From assembly GCF_020171925.1 (NCBI RefSeq), contig NZ_JAIVAR010000003.1:496001-560000 (forward strand): a stretch of DNA of 64,000 nt, in the 5' to 3' direction. This document shows positions 33,721 through 42,067 of the stretch, piece after piece. Source of the stretch: Rossellomorea aquimaris (GTDB taxonomy: Bacteria > Bacillota > Bacilli > Bacillales > Bacillaceae_B). A model generated the notes under the pieces. The model was not told the DNA's origin. It saw nothing but the letters and a program-made list of their open reading frames with translations, and made no database searches. Numbering within the stretch: position 1 is the first letter of the stretch; every line of letters starts with the position of its first letter. The translations under genes and the position numbers were made by a program.

Positions 33721-33763
33721 AAAGGACCTTAACCAATCTGAGTGCTGATGGTCAAGGTCCTTT
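33721..33763. terminator. Terminator between SASP and UDG genes
   Basis: AAAGGACCTT (33721-33730) pairs with AAGGTCCTTT (33754-33763), with inner ACCA/TGGT pairing. It overlaps the stop of the convergent gene and can serve both. Confidence 0.72.
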
Positions 33764-34399
33764 ATCCCCTTTCAAATGTTTTTTCAGTTCATCGAGGTCA
33801 CGATGAATTTTCTCAAGCAGGGATCGATTATAGAAGATGGACGCAGGATGGAAAGTCGGAAAGATGGCGTATTCCCTATCAGTGAGCGTCCACTCGTTTG
33901 TGTCCATATCCTTCAATCTTCTGACCGGCGCATGAATCAGCTTCCCGTGGACTTCCGAAATGGTATACTTCCTTCCCAGTAACCTCTGCAGGCCGATGTT
34001 TCCTAGGGTCACGATTTGCTTAGGCTTGATATGCCGGATTTCATAATCGACAATCGGAGCATGGGCAAGCTGTTCCTTCATATTTGGCGCCCGGTTGTAT
34101 TTCTTTTGTATGATTTCTCCACCCTGTCCCTCTTTGTGTACGATTTTAAAAGGCCTACTCCTCACGGTAGAAGTAAAATAAATCTCCTCTCTTGAAACAC
34201 CGAGGTATTCAAAAAACTCGTCCAGTACCTTCCCGGCCCTTCCACTGAACGGCATCCCATTATGAATTTCCGTTTCACCGGGTGCTTCCCCCACAACCAT
34301 GATCAAGGGATCCCCAGGGCCCCGTCCATGAACAAATCCTTCACAATTGTATGGCTCCATCCTTTTTTTGCATCGTTCAACCAAATCCTTCGGCAGCAC
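33752..34399 (-). CDS. Uracil-DNA glycosylase superfamily protein (family 4-like, without Fe-S cysteines)
   Basis: This protein of about 215 residues has motif A as VVGEAPGETE, the GMPFSGRAGK segment and motif B as FHPASIFYN, as in family 4 uracil-DNA glycosylases. Only two N-terminal cysteines are present, and the positions of the other cluster ligands are changed (STVRSRPF), so it probably lacks the 4Fe-4S centre. GTG 34399 lies nine bases after GGAAGGAGG and is the best start; in-frame ATGs at 34405 and 34408 are too close. It would remove uracil from DNA. Confidence 0.8.
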   Translation of the reverse strand: MLPKDLVERCKKRMEPYNCEGFVHGRGPGDPLIMVVGEAPGETEIHNGMPFSGRAGKVLDEFFEYLGVSREEIYFTSTVRSRPFKIVHKEGQGGEIIQKKYNRAPNMKEQLAHAPIVDYEIRHIKPKQIVTLGNIGLQRLLGRKYTISEVHGKLIHAPVRRLKDMDTNEWTLTDREYAIFPTFHPASIFYNRSLLEKIHRDLDELKKHLKGDKGP

Positions 34400-34419
34400 C
34401 CTCATCATCCTCCTTCCAG

Positions 34420-34471
34420 AAGGTACGTCCCTCACCCCTTTGACACATTACCGCGATGAGGGACGTACCTT
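34420..34471. repeat. GGTACGTCCCTC hairpin, copy 2
   Basis: AAGGTACGTCCCTCA (34420-34434) and its complement at 34457-34471 enclose a 22-base loop. It matches copies 1 and 3 in the arms but not in the loop, and lies just upstream of the UDG start. Confidence 0.8.
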
Positions 34472-34522
34472 ATCCCTGTTTTTCTTTATACCCATTCCGT
34501 CCCTTCCTTTACACATCCCCAT

Positions 34523-34549
34523 GTTTAATTCTCGTTTTGTTAAGGAATA
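34523..34549 (+). promoter_or_regulatory. SigB-like promoter of the ydaG-type gene
   Basis: GTTTAA (34523-34528), 15 bases and GGAATA (34544-34549). The -35 box is perfect and the -10 box partial. Homologues of this gene are SigB-dependent. Confidence 0.5.
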
Positions 34550-34582
34550 GTATGGATAGATCAAAATAAGGAGATGGCATGG

Positions 34583-35005
34583 ATGGATCAAACACAGCTC
34601 AAGCAGCAAATACTAAAGGTTCTAGAGGATAGCAAGGTCGGCACACTCGCTACGGTGAAAGGCAGCAAACCGCATTCCCGCTATATGACTTTCTTCCACG
34701 AAGATCTCACTCTTTATACACCAACAAATAAAGAGACACATAAAGCGGAAGAAATCGACGAGAATCCAAATGTCCATATCCTCCTAGGATATGAAGGGGA
34801 AGGATATGGGGATACGTTCGTGGAAATCCAGGGAAAAGCATCAATTGAAGAATCACAGGCGTATAAGGATAAACTGTGGAATGACCATATGGAGAAATGG
34901 TTCGATGGCAAGGACGACCCGAATTATATTGTATTGAAAATCACTCCGGATACGATCCGATTGATGAATGATGAGGAAGGTTCTCCGCACACACTTGAGT
35001 TATGA
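34583..35005 (+). CDS. ydaG: General stress protein 26-like, pyridoxamine 5'-phosphate oxidase fold
   Basis: This protein of about 140 residues has SKVGTLATVKGSKPHSRYMT at its start and the split-barrel pattern of the PNPOx-like flavin-binding family, with LYTPTNKETHKAEEIDENPN typical of B. subtilis YdaG. YdaG-type proteins belong to the general stress regulon and probably bind FMN or F420-like cofactors; the substrate is unknown. ATG 34583 is chosen because AAGGAG lies nine bases upstream. Confidence 0.82.
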   Translation: MDQTQLKQQILKVLEDSKVGTLATVKGSKPHSRYMTFFHEDLTLYTPTNKETHKAEEIDENPNVHILLGYEGEGYGDTFVEIQGKASIEESQAYKDKLWNDHMEKWFDGKDDPNYIVLKITPDTIRLMNDEEGSPHTLEL

Positions 35006-35007
35006 TG

Positions 35008-35036
35008 TTGACAAGTATTCCTGAACATGATATATT
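35008..35036 (+). promoter_or_regulatory. Strong SigA promoter of an intergenic transcript
   Basis: TTGACA (35008-35013), a 17-base spacer and TATATT (35031-35036). It overlaps the end of the ydaG-type gene and reads into the 450-bp gene-free gap. Confidence 0.65.
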
Positions 35037-35042
35037 TAATCA

Positions 35043-35380
35043 TTGTTAACTTGTGACATAATTAAAACGACTAGAGCAGATAATCTGTAATTCTATTCTG
35101 TTTTGATATGTAACTTATTCACACTGGATCGGCTTCGGAGCCGTAAGGATGTAAGAGAGGTAGGGCTTACGTCGTTTAGGTACATCAAACGACTCAAGGA
35201 ATTGCCCGCGGCTGTTTATTATCTGAATACGTTTAAAGATATAAATATATTACTTGTGATGTTGCAAGTTACAGAGCATGCCTTTTCCGATCAGGCATGG
35301 AATGAGGGAGCACTGACAGGAAGCTCAGCCCCTCACCACAATAAAAGCCCCCGGAAGCGCCGACGCTTCGGGGGCTTTGT
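35043..35380 (+). ncRNA. Candidate structured non-coding RNA
   Basis: Between a near-consensus promoter and a strong terminator lie about 340 bases with several hairpins: CGGCT-TCGG-AGCCG (35130-35143), GTCGTTT with AAACGAC (35171-35193), flanked by GGGC and GCCC, and CATGCCT with AGGCATG (35278-35300). No frame has a convincing ribosome site or a recognisable protein; a 100-codon frame from 35103 runs through the terminator. It matches none of the riboswitch or RNA classes I can recall (6S, SRP, tmRNA, RNase P, SAM, FMN, TPP, lysine, M-box). Confidence 0.5.
35343..35379 (+). terminator. Terminator of the intergenic transcript
   Basis: AAAGCCCCCGgAAGCG pairs with CGCTTCGGGGGCTTT around CCGA, a GC-rich stem of about 15 bp; the T tract is short. 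Confidence 0.8.
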
Positions 35381-35403
35381 CCATTTTATGAGTGAGAAAT
35401 TCT

Positions 35404-35455
35404 GAAGGTACGTCCCTCATCGCTTTAAAGCGATGAGGGACGTACCTTCTTTTTA
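35404..35455. repeat. GGTACGTCCCTC hairpin, copy 3
   Basis: GAAGGTACGTCCCTCATCGC and its complement form a 20-bp stem with a TTTAAA centre, so all 46 bases (35404-35449) are one perfect palindrome. TTTTT follows on the plus side. It lies between the RNA candidate and the end of the ABC exporter genes. Confidence 0.87.
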
Positions 35456-37234
35456 GCTGGTTTGTTTCAACTGGCTATGATAGAGGCCATGATAGAAGCC
35501 TTTTTGGTCGAGAAGTTCTTCGTGGGTACCTTCTTCGATGATCCGCCCTTGGTCGAGGACGAGGATCTGATCGGCCTGCCGGATCGTATTGAGCCTGTGG
35601 GCGACCACGACGGACGTCCGGTCCTTCATCAAATTCTTCAGGGCATCCTGGATCTTCAGTTCCGTGATGGTATCGATGCTCGAAGTCGCTTCGTCCAGGA
35701 TCAAGATCGATGGATCTGACAGGATGGCGCGTGCGATCGACAGAAGCTGCTTCTGCCCCTGACTGATGCCGTTGCCGTCATGTCTGAGGACCGTGTCATA
35801 TCCTTGTGGCATCTTCTCGATAAACGAATGGGCATTCGCTAGCTTTGCAGCCTCAACTACTTCTTCGTCTGAAGCAGTAAGTCTTCCGTAACGGATATTC
35901 TCCTTGATGGTCCCCTGGAAGAGGAAGCTGTCCTGAAGAACAAATCCAAGCTGCTTACGAAGACTATCACGTTTGATCGACCCGATCTCCCTGCCATCAA
36001 TCAGGATCCTCCCTTGATCATGATCATAAAAGCGGGATAATAAGTTCGTAATCGTCGTTTTTCCTGCACCGGTCGGGCCAACAAGCGCAACCGTTTCGCC
36101 AGGGGAGATTGAAAACGAAACGTCCTGAAGAGTCGAATCATTCTTTCCGTAAGAGAAATGGACGTCCCGGAACTCGATCTTCCCACGGAGGGAATCGATT
36201 TCCTCCGCCTCCTCTTCGTCCCCCGCTTCTTCCTCTTCATCGATGATCTGAAAGACACGTTCCGCGCCTGCGATCGCCGATAACAATGTATTATACTGAT
36301 TGGCGAGTTCATTGAGAGGTCGCGTGAACTGCCTCGCATATTCAGCGAAAATCACAATCACACCGATTGTGACCATCCCGTTCAATGCAAAGATCCCACC
36401 GACACCCGCGATCACCGCGAAGCTAAGATTATTGAGCATGTTCATCAGTTTCGGGATGAAGCCTGAATACGTATCCGCCCAATAGGCAGCCGCCCTCAGC
36501 CTTTCATTCTTCCCTTGAAACTCCTCGATCGCCGTCTCTTCCCGCGAAAAAGTCTTGATGATGCTATGTCCTGAAATGGTCTCTTCAATATACCCATTCA
36601 ACTCACCGATGTTATGCTGATATTGTTTGAATAGCGGCCCGGTCCTTTTTGTGATCCATTTCATGCCGAAAACCATAATCGGCACAATCGTAAGCGTGAT
36701 CAGAGTCAACAAGGGACTGAGCCACAGCATGACGACAGCCGTCCCGGCGAGTGTCAGCACACTGGAGATGATCTGGATGAAGGAGCTGTTCAATGTATTG
36801 CTGACATTATCGATATCATTGGTCACCCTGCTCATCAATTCTCCATGCTTTCTCTTATCAAAGAAAGGGATCGGCAGCAAATGCAGTCTGTGGAACAAAT
36901 CCTTCCTTAACCTGTAGACGGTATCCTGCGCCACACCGATCATCCAGTAGTTCTGATACCAGACAGATACCGAGTGCAGGATGTAGACGATGACCAGACC
37001 CGCAAGAAGGGAAATGATCCCAGAAGCATCTTTCGTGACAATGTACTCGTCGATCGCTCTCCCAACAAGGAATGGACCAAGGAGCGATGCCGTCGAACTG
37101 ATGATCACCATGACGATGACCAGATAGAGCACACCCTTCATCTTTGACAAGTAGGACCAGAGTCTTCCCAGTGTCCCTTTCGTATCCTGCGCCTGATCGT
37201 CCTTCCCGAGTTTCTTCCTCATATGCCTAGACAT
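35453..37234 (-). CDS. Heterodimeric ABC multidrug exporter, consensus-site subunit
   Basis: This 593-residue half-transporter has six membrane segments (residues 33-320) and an ATPase domain with GPTGAGKTT, ISQGQKQLLSIARAIL and LILDEATSSID, so its Walker B glutamate is intact while the signature is GISQGQ. An acidic stretch (DEEEEAGDEEEAEE) links the domains. Its start overlaps the upstream gene's stop by 8 bp. The pair resembles TM287/288 and B. subtilis YfiBC. Such exporters pump lipophilic drugs or lipids. Confidence 0.88.
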   Translation of the reverse strand: MSRHMRKKLGKDDQAQDTKGTLGRLWSYLSKMKGVLYLVIVMVIISSTASLLGPFLVGRAIDEYIVTKDASGIISLLAGLVIVYILHSVSVWYQNYWMIGVAQDTVYRLRKDLFHRLHLLPIPFFDKRKHGELMSRVTNDIDNVSNTLNSSFIQIISSVLTLAGTAVVMLWLSPLLTLITLTIVPIMVFGMKWITKRTGPLFKQYQHNIGELNGYIEETISGHSIIKTFSREETAIEEFQGKNERLRAAAYWADTYSGFIPKLMNMLNNLSFAVIAGVGGIFALNGMVTIGVIVIFAEYARQFTRPLNELANQYNTLLSAIAGAERVFQIIDEEEEAGDEEEAEEIDSLRGKIEFRDVHFSYGKNDSTLQDVSFSISPGETVALVGPTGAGKTTITNLLSRFYDHDQGRILIDGREIGSIKRDSLRKQLGFVLQDSFLFQGTIKENIRYGRLTASDEEVVEAAKLANAHSFIEKMPQGYDTVLRHDGNGISQGQKQLLSIARAILSDPSILILDEATSSIDTITELKIQDALKNLMKDRTSVVVAHRLNTIRQADQILVLDQGRIIEEGTHEELLDQKGFYHGLYHSQLKQTS

Positions 37235-38954
37235 GATGCACCTCCCCGAACTGCGATTGATAGATCCGTTGATATAAAGGCGATTCCTTCAGAAGCGTGT
37301 CGTGAGAACCGTTCGCGGTCAACACCCCGTCTTCCAGCAACAAGATCGTATCGGATTCCATCGATGTACTGATTTTCTGCGTAATGATGATGACCGTACA
37401 ATCATATCCCTTGATGGCTTGTAGCAGCTTCGCTTCCGTTTTTAAATCCAGCGCACTCGTGCTATCGTCCAGCAACAGGATTTTCGGCTTCCTGATCAGT
37501 GCCCTTGCAATCGACAGCCTTTGTTTCTGGCCCCCGGAAAGGTTTACCCCCTTCTGACCAAGCTCCGTGTCGTATCCGTCCTTCAAGTGTTCAATCGTGT
37601 CATGGATCTGGGCATCCTTAGCTGCCTTCATCATTTCTTCTTCAGAGGCATGCTCTTTCCCCCATAGCAGATTTTCGCGGACAGTCCCTGAAAAAAGGAC
37701 CGCCTCCTGTGGAACATATCCGATTGCCTTTCTCAAATTCTGAAGCGTGACAGATCGAATCGGGTGGCCATCTATCTGGATTTCCCCTTCCGTCACATCA
37801 TACAGGCGCGGGATCAGCTGGAACAACGTCGACTTCCCGGAACCCGTCGCCCCTAAGACAGAGACAGTCTCCCCTGCTTTTATGTGGAAGGAGATATCCT
37901 CGAGCACCTTCCCCCTCGTTTCAGGATATCGAAAGGAAACTCCCTTAAATTCAATCTCTCCAGTTATGACGGTATTTTCAATCCGCGCTTCTTCCCCATC
38001 CCGCAAATCAACTTCAGTGTTCAGCACCTCTTCCACTCGGTCAGCTGAAGCACGCGCTCTTGAAAAACTGGTGATGATGAAAGAGAAAATGGAAAATACG
38101 GATGAAATCCTCGTTGCATACGTAACGATCGCGACGACTTCCCCAACCTGCGCACCGCCCGTATTCACTTTCAGGCTCCCTGACCAAAGGACGATCAAGA
38201 TGGCCAGGTTCATCACTAACATCAACAGAGGCATGATGATTTCCATGAACCTGAGGGCACGCACCGTTTTGTCCTTCAGATCCTCATTGGCGCCGTGGAA
38301 TCGTGTTTCTTCATGTTGTCCCCTTGTATAGGCCTTGATCAGCCGTATGCCCGATAGATTCTCCTTCATGACTTCATTCACCCGGTCCAGGCGTTTCTGC
38401 ACCTTCTCAAATAAACTCCAGCCCCGCTTGAGGACCCATAGTAAAAACATCCATAAAATCGGGATCACGACAAGCAATACAAGGGCAAGCTCGACATTGA
38501 CAAACAGTGCCATGATCGTCGATCCGATGACAAGCAGCGGGGCCCTCAGCATGATCCTCAAGCTCATGAAAATCGTATTCTGCAGCTGTCTCACATCATT
38601 GGTCATCCTCGTGATGAGCGAGGATGACGGCAGTTTGTTGAAGCTTGCAAATGAAAAAGACTGGATTTTCTTATATAGACTTTCCCGGACGTCATAACCG
38701 AACCCCTGACTCGTATGGGCAGCAAAGAAGGAGTTCGTCACCCCGGAAGCAAATGAAAGAACTGACATGCCTACCATGATCCCGCCCCATAGAAGCACCA
38801 CGTCCATGTCGCCCTTCAAGATTCCCTGATCAATGATCTTTGCCATGAATAGTGGATTCAAAAGTTCTACTGCAAGCTCCACCAGCATCAACGTCCACGC
38901 AATCCCCATCGCCAGCCGATAGGGCTTCAAAAAACCGATTATCCTCAAAGACAC
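37227..38954 (-). CDS. Heterodimeric ABC multidrug exporter, degenerate-site subunit
   Basis: This 575-residue half-transporter has six membrane segments and an ATPase domain with GATGSGKST and a canonical LSGGQKQRLSIARALI, but Walker B ends LLLDDST, with Asp in place of the catalytic Glu, and the H-loop reads ITQKI in place of His. One ATP site of the dimer is therefore non-hydrolytic. The start is GTG 38954 after AAGGGGTG. No adjacent regulator gene is seen, although an inverted repeat lies upstream. Confidence 0.88.
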   Translation of the reverse strand: MSLRIIGFLKPYRLAMGIAWTLMLVELAVELLNPLFMAKIIDQGILKGDMDVVLLWGGIMVGMSVLSFASGVTNSFFAAHTSQGFGYDVRESLYKKIQSFSFASFNKLPSSSLITRMTNDVRQLQNTIFMSLRIMLRAPLLVIGSTIMALFVNVELALVLLVVIPILWMFLLWVLKRGWSLFEKVQKRLDRVNEVMKENLSGIRLIKAYTRGQHEETRFHGANEDLKDKTVRALRFMEIIMPLLMLVMNLAILIVLWSGSLKVNTGGAQVGEVVAIVTYATRISSVFSIFSFIITSFSRARASADRVEEVLNTEVDLRDGEEARIENTVITGEIEFKGVSFRYPETRGKVLEDISFHIKAGETVSVLGATGSGKSTLFQLIPRLYDVTEGEIQIDGHPIRSVTLQNLRKAIGYVPQEAVLFSGTVRENLLWGKEHASEEEMMKAAKDAQIHDTIEHLKDGYDTELGQKGVNLSGGQKQRLSIARALIRKPKILLLDDSTSALDLKTEAKLLQAIKGYDCTVIIITQKISTSMESDTILLLEDGVLTANGSHDTLLKESPLYQRIYQSQFGEVHHV

Positions 38955-38978
38955 ACACCCCTTACGCTCTCGTTCTTA

Positions 38979-39006
38979 CGATATGTATATATGTACCATG
39001 ATATCG
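38979..39006 (-). promoter_or_regulatory. Inverted repeat upstream of the ABC exporter operon
   Basis: CGATAT and ATATCG lie 16 bases apart around GTATATATGTACC, 25-52 bases before the start codon, at the expected promoter position. It is a candidate operator for a MarR- or TetR-type regulator encoded elsewhere. Confidence 0.3.
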
Positions 39007-39110
39007 TTTTTTTATGATGGTTGGTAGTTTGGTGACTCCTTATCAACGACTCTGTCCATGCCCTTCGGAGGTTCCACGTGAAACGTCCCGGAATCTGCGG
39101 CTGCCCCCAC

Positions 39111-39141
39111 CAAAAAAGCCTCCGATTATCGTCGGAGGCTT
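39111..39141 (-). terminator. Terminator of the beta-propeller gene
   Basis: AGCCTCCGA pairs with TCGGAGGCT, followed on the minus strand by TTTTTTGG. Confidence 0.85.
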
Positions 39142-39149
39142 CATGATTG

Positions 39150-41312
39150 TCAGTGTAAAACTAACGAGCTTTCTTTTTGAAAATCGTTCAGCGAATAAGC
39201 TTCGATTTTTTGATTGGCCAATGTGTATACATGATCGTCGATATATAGAAGCCGCTGAATATTCTTTTCCCAGCTTTCATAGATTTCTTTTCCTGAACCG
39301 TCTTCCGCTCCCAGCACCGCCTTTTTTTCAATTCCGTGTTCAGGTGTGATTTCATAGAGAAGTGCACCCTGGTAGTCAAAGACCCGCTCATATTCACTAG
39401 CTTCTTTATCATGATAAACAGATACAGGAAAGCCATATAAATTCCGGGAAGGTTCATGAAAAAGGGCTTTATGATCATCCATTAGCGGGGAATGGGTCCC
39501 GGTCCCTCCGATGATCTCAGTATCTGCTTCCTTTGGATTCTCGAAGTCTGTAATATCAAACAATGAAATTTTCATCCCGCTCCGTATGATCCGGGGGTCC
39601 CCGTTCAATGATTTTCCATCATCGATTATCTTCGTATCGAACCCGAAACCGATCAAATGATTCTCGTCGATCGGATGCAGGTACGTACTGAAGCCCGGAA
39701 TCTTCAATTCTCCCAGCACCTTGGGCTGTCGAGGGTCCGCCGTATCAATGACGAACAATGGGTCCACCTGTTTGAAGGTGACGATATATGCCTTATCCCC
39801 GAGGAATCTTACCGAGTAAATCCGTTCACCTTTCGCGAGATTCGTGACGTCACCACTCTTCTTCATGTTTTCATCCAATAGATAGAGGGCATTCGAAGAG
39901 GGCCGATCGTCATTCCACACCTCTCCGTCCGTTGTGGCGACTCTGAAATATCCATCATGCTCATCCATGGAAAATTGATTCAGGATCCTTCCAGGGACTT
40001 GACCTGAAGCTTTGTACATGACCCCGGAATCCTTCAATCCGAATTTATACACCTCTGTACTCATGACATTCCAATTGTCATCATTAAATTTTTCAACGGC
40101 AAGATACAGATTCTCTTTCGACATGTACATGCCGCTGCCACTTCCCAAATACGTCTGAACGTTCAGTTCCCCTTTGGGTTTTGTGACGTCAAGGGATGCG
40201 ATCATCGTATAACTCGGCTGCATCGATTGGGGAAAGTATTGGATCCTGTCTACCGCGACCTCCGTGAATTCGTTCCCTTTCACACTGTCCATGACCCTCG
40301 GTCTCAAATCAACATCGGAACTTTTGTCGGCAAGCCAATAGTCAGGATATGAGTTGGCTATGAAATAGATCGTCCCCCCTATTTTTCTGGAGGTCATATA
40401 ATTCCCTTCCACCTCGACTTTTCTTAGAAGATTCGGCTTTTTCCGATCTGAAATATCATAGACCACCGCAAAAGCAGAGCCTTGAATCGGATGACGCATG
40501 ACCTCTTTCGCTCCTTCTTGCATCTCATTGCTCATCCAGCTGTTCCCGATCACCACAACATTGTCTCCTTCCAAAAATAAATGGCGGGGCTCTATATTCC
40601 CTTCAAACGGTATCCTTGACACCATCTCCATGCTCGTGGACGGGATCGCTCTCGTTATGACAAGCTCCCCGTTTGCAACCTGATAAATATAAGTACCATC
40701 GGTTTTGACGACATCCCCTTCATCTACTCCCTGCACCTGATTGTTCGTTTCGGAGTGCTGAGAACCTGAGCTTTCCCCTGAGGAAGCCTTATCTTCGGAT
40801 GATTCGGCCACGCTGTTTCGAAAAAGACTGAACCTTTCCTGTTCGATTTTTTGTCTCTTGATGATGGTTTGGAAATAGCTAGCCAATTCTTTCGTCGAAC
40901 CGAAGGAAGGCAGGGATTCGGTGACGGTAAACGCCACCTTTGTATCTCCCCTGTAAGTGAACCCCAACTTCGTTTTGACACCGGAAGAAATGGACAAGGT
41001 AAATTGACGGGAATCATCTGGATACCCCCCGGCAGGCGGAACGATCTTCAGTGCTGTACCTTCATCGTTCAATTCAAATCCGACCCCCACTTCATGACCA
41101 TCCGAGTCCTTCACGGCGATAGTCCGTGAATTGACTGTTTTTTTACTGACCGGTACAGAGAAATGAAGTATCCACTCATTCCCCTGCATGACCATAACCT
41201 TTCCGTCAAGACTCCCACCAGCCATGACGGCAGGCTTCTGCCAATAGAAGTAAAATCCGAAACCACCACACAACAAAAGACCTGCAAGAATGATGAAACC
41301 ATGCTTTTTCAT
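39150..41312 (-). CDS. Membrane-anchored beta-propeller domain protein
   Basis: This 720-residue protein has an N-terminal signal anchor (residues 5-25), an Ig/SbsA-like segment up to about 130, a Ser/Glu-rich linker and then a long beta-propeller that starts with the hallmark NNQVQGVDEGDVVKTDG. Blocks such as GDKAYIVTFKQVDPLFVIDT recur through the domain. It belongs to the secreted beta-propeller family (Beta_propel). The role is unknown; cell-surface binding or envelope sensing are possible. It stands alone with its own terminator. Confidence 0.82.
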   Translation of the reverse strand: MKKHGFIILAGLLLCGGFGFYFYWQKPAVMAGGSLDGKVMVMQGNEWILHFSVPVSKKTVNSRTIAVKDSDGHEVGVGFELNDEGTALKIVPPAGGYPDDSRQFTLSISSGVKTKLGFTYRGDTKVAFTVTESLPSFGSTKELASYFQTIIKRQKIEQERFSLFRNSVAESSEDKASSGESSGSQHSETNNQVQGVDEGDVVKTDGTYIYQVANGELVITRAIPSTSMEMVSRIPFEGNIEPRHLFLEGDNVVVIGNSWMSNEMQEGAKEVMRHPIQGSAFAVVYDISDRKKPNLLRKVEVEGNYMTSRKIGGTIYFIANSYPDYWLADKSSDVDLRPRVMDSVKGNEFTEVAVDRIQYFPQSMQPSYTMIASLDVTKPKGELNVQTYLGSGSGMYMSKENLYLAVEKFNDDNWNVMSTEVYKFGLKDSGVMYKASGQVPGRILNQFSMDEHDGYFRVATTDGEVWNDDRPSSNALYLLDENMKKSGDVTNLAKGERIYSVRFLGDKAYIVTFKQVDPLFVIDTADPRQPKVLGELKIPGFSTYLHPIDENHLIGFGFDTKIIDDGKSLNGDPRIIRSGMKISLFDITDFENPKEADTEIIGGTGTHSPLMDDHKALFHEPSRNLYGFPVSVYHDKEASEYERVFDYQGALLYEITPEHGIEKKAVLGAEDGSGKEIYESWEKNIQRLLYIDDHVYTLANQKIEAYSLNDFQKESSLVLH

Positions 41313-41379
41313 CGGATTGACCCACCTTTATAGTCTATTTTCAGATTAGACGGAAGGGGTGGAAGAAAGTTACATATTA

Positions 41380-41475
41380 TTGACGTTGATGTTTTGAGAC
41401 GGAGTGGGCTGTTGATTTTTCGACGTTTCAGTAGGAGCAATCATCCGAGGAGGTCCTGCGGAAAGTTAGGGCACG
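41380..41475. repeat. Possible decayed dispersed repeat
   Basis: The segment contains GGGCTGTTGATTTTTCGACG and GAGGAGGTCCTGCGGAAAG, which recall the ends of the 120-bp repeat family in the opposite orientation, but the match is weak. The gap 41313-41545 shows no gene. Confidence 0.25.
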
Positions 41476-41545
41476 GAGCTCCAATTAATCTTTTCTCTTT
41501 TTTTCAATAGGAACAATGTTTACGAGAACAACTAATAAAAATGGC

Positions 41546-41573
41546 ATAAAAAAAGACCCCGTTTCCAGGGTCC
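41546..41573 (-). terminator. Terminator of the ThrE-type operon
   Basis: GACCCTGG and CGGGGTC form a short stem on the minus strand followed by TTTTTTT. Confidence 0.72.
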
Positions 41574-41584
41574 GTCATGAATGG

Positions 41585-42040
41585 TCATCTCATTCTCCTT
41601 GCACTCGCATTGAGCTTGGCATTCCGGATGATTTGATTGATGACTTCGGAAAAGATGAGACCGACCGCGATCGATCCCGAAATCATAAAGGCCTTTGCTG
41701 CCAGATTGATGGCTGCATTGTAGTCATTCTGAACGAAATTCCTCATCGCATCATAGGCAAGCCCGCCAGGTACAAGCGGGATGATCCCCGCCACACTGAA
41801 GATGATGACCGGCGTCTTGTACATCTTTGCAAATACCTGGCTGACCACGGCTACGACGAAGGATGCAAGCAAGGTTGCAAGTATTGCATCGGTATCATTC
41901 AAATACATGATCATATAGATGATCCATCCGAGCATCCCGACAATCCCACATTTGAATAGGGACTCTTTCGGTGCGTTGAAAATGATGCCGAATGCAGCGG
42001 CGGCGATGAAACTGGTGATCAGATGTTCAATGATTAACAT
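41585..42040 (-). CDS. Threonine/serine exporter family protein, small subunit (YjjB/DUF3815-like)
   Basis: This 151-residue protein has four to five membrane segments and the family motif IIPLVPGGLAYDAMRNFV. Together with the upstream gene it makes a split ThrE-type exporter, which in other bacteria is one polypeptide or a YjjP/YjjB pair exporting threonine, serine or dicarboxylates. It starts behind AAAGGAGTGAATAGGGA, 27 bp after its partner. Confidence 0.85.
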   Translation of the reverse strand: MLIIEHLITSFIAAAAFGIIFNAPKESLFKCGIVGMLGWIIYMIMYLNDTDAILATLLASFVVAVVSQVFAKMYKTPVIIFSVAGIIPLVPGGLAYDAMRNFVQNDYNAAINLAAKAFMISGSIAVGLIFSEVINQIIRNAKLNASARRMR

Positions 42041-42067
42041 TCCCTATTCACTCCTTTGAAGCTCACT

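Noticed and set aside
35103-35405. A 100-codon plus-strand frame in the gap after ydaG
   Set aside because: It lacks a ribosome site, runs through a strong terminator hairpin and has no recognisable domain; a structured RNA explains the region better.
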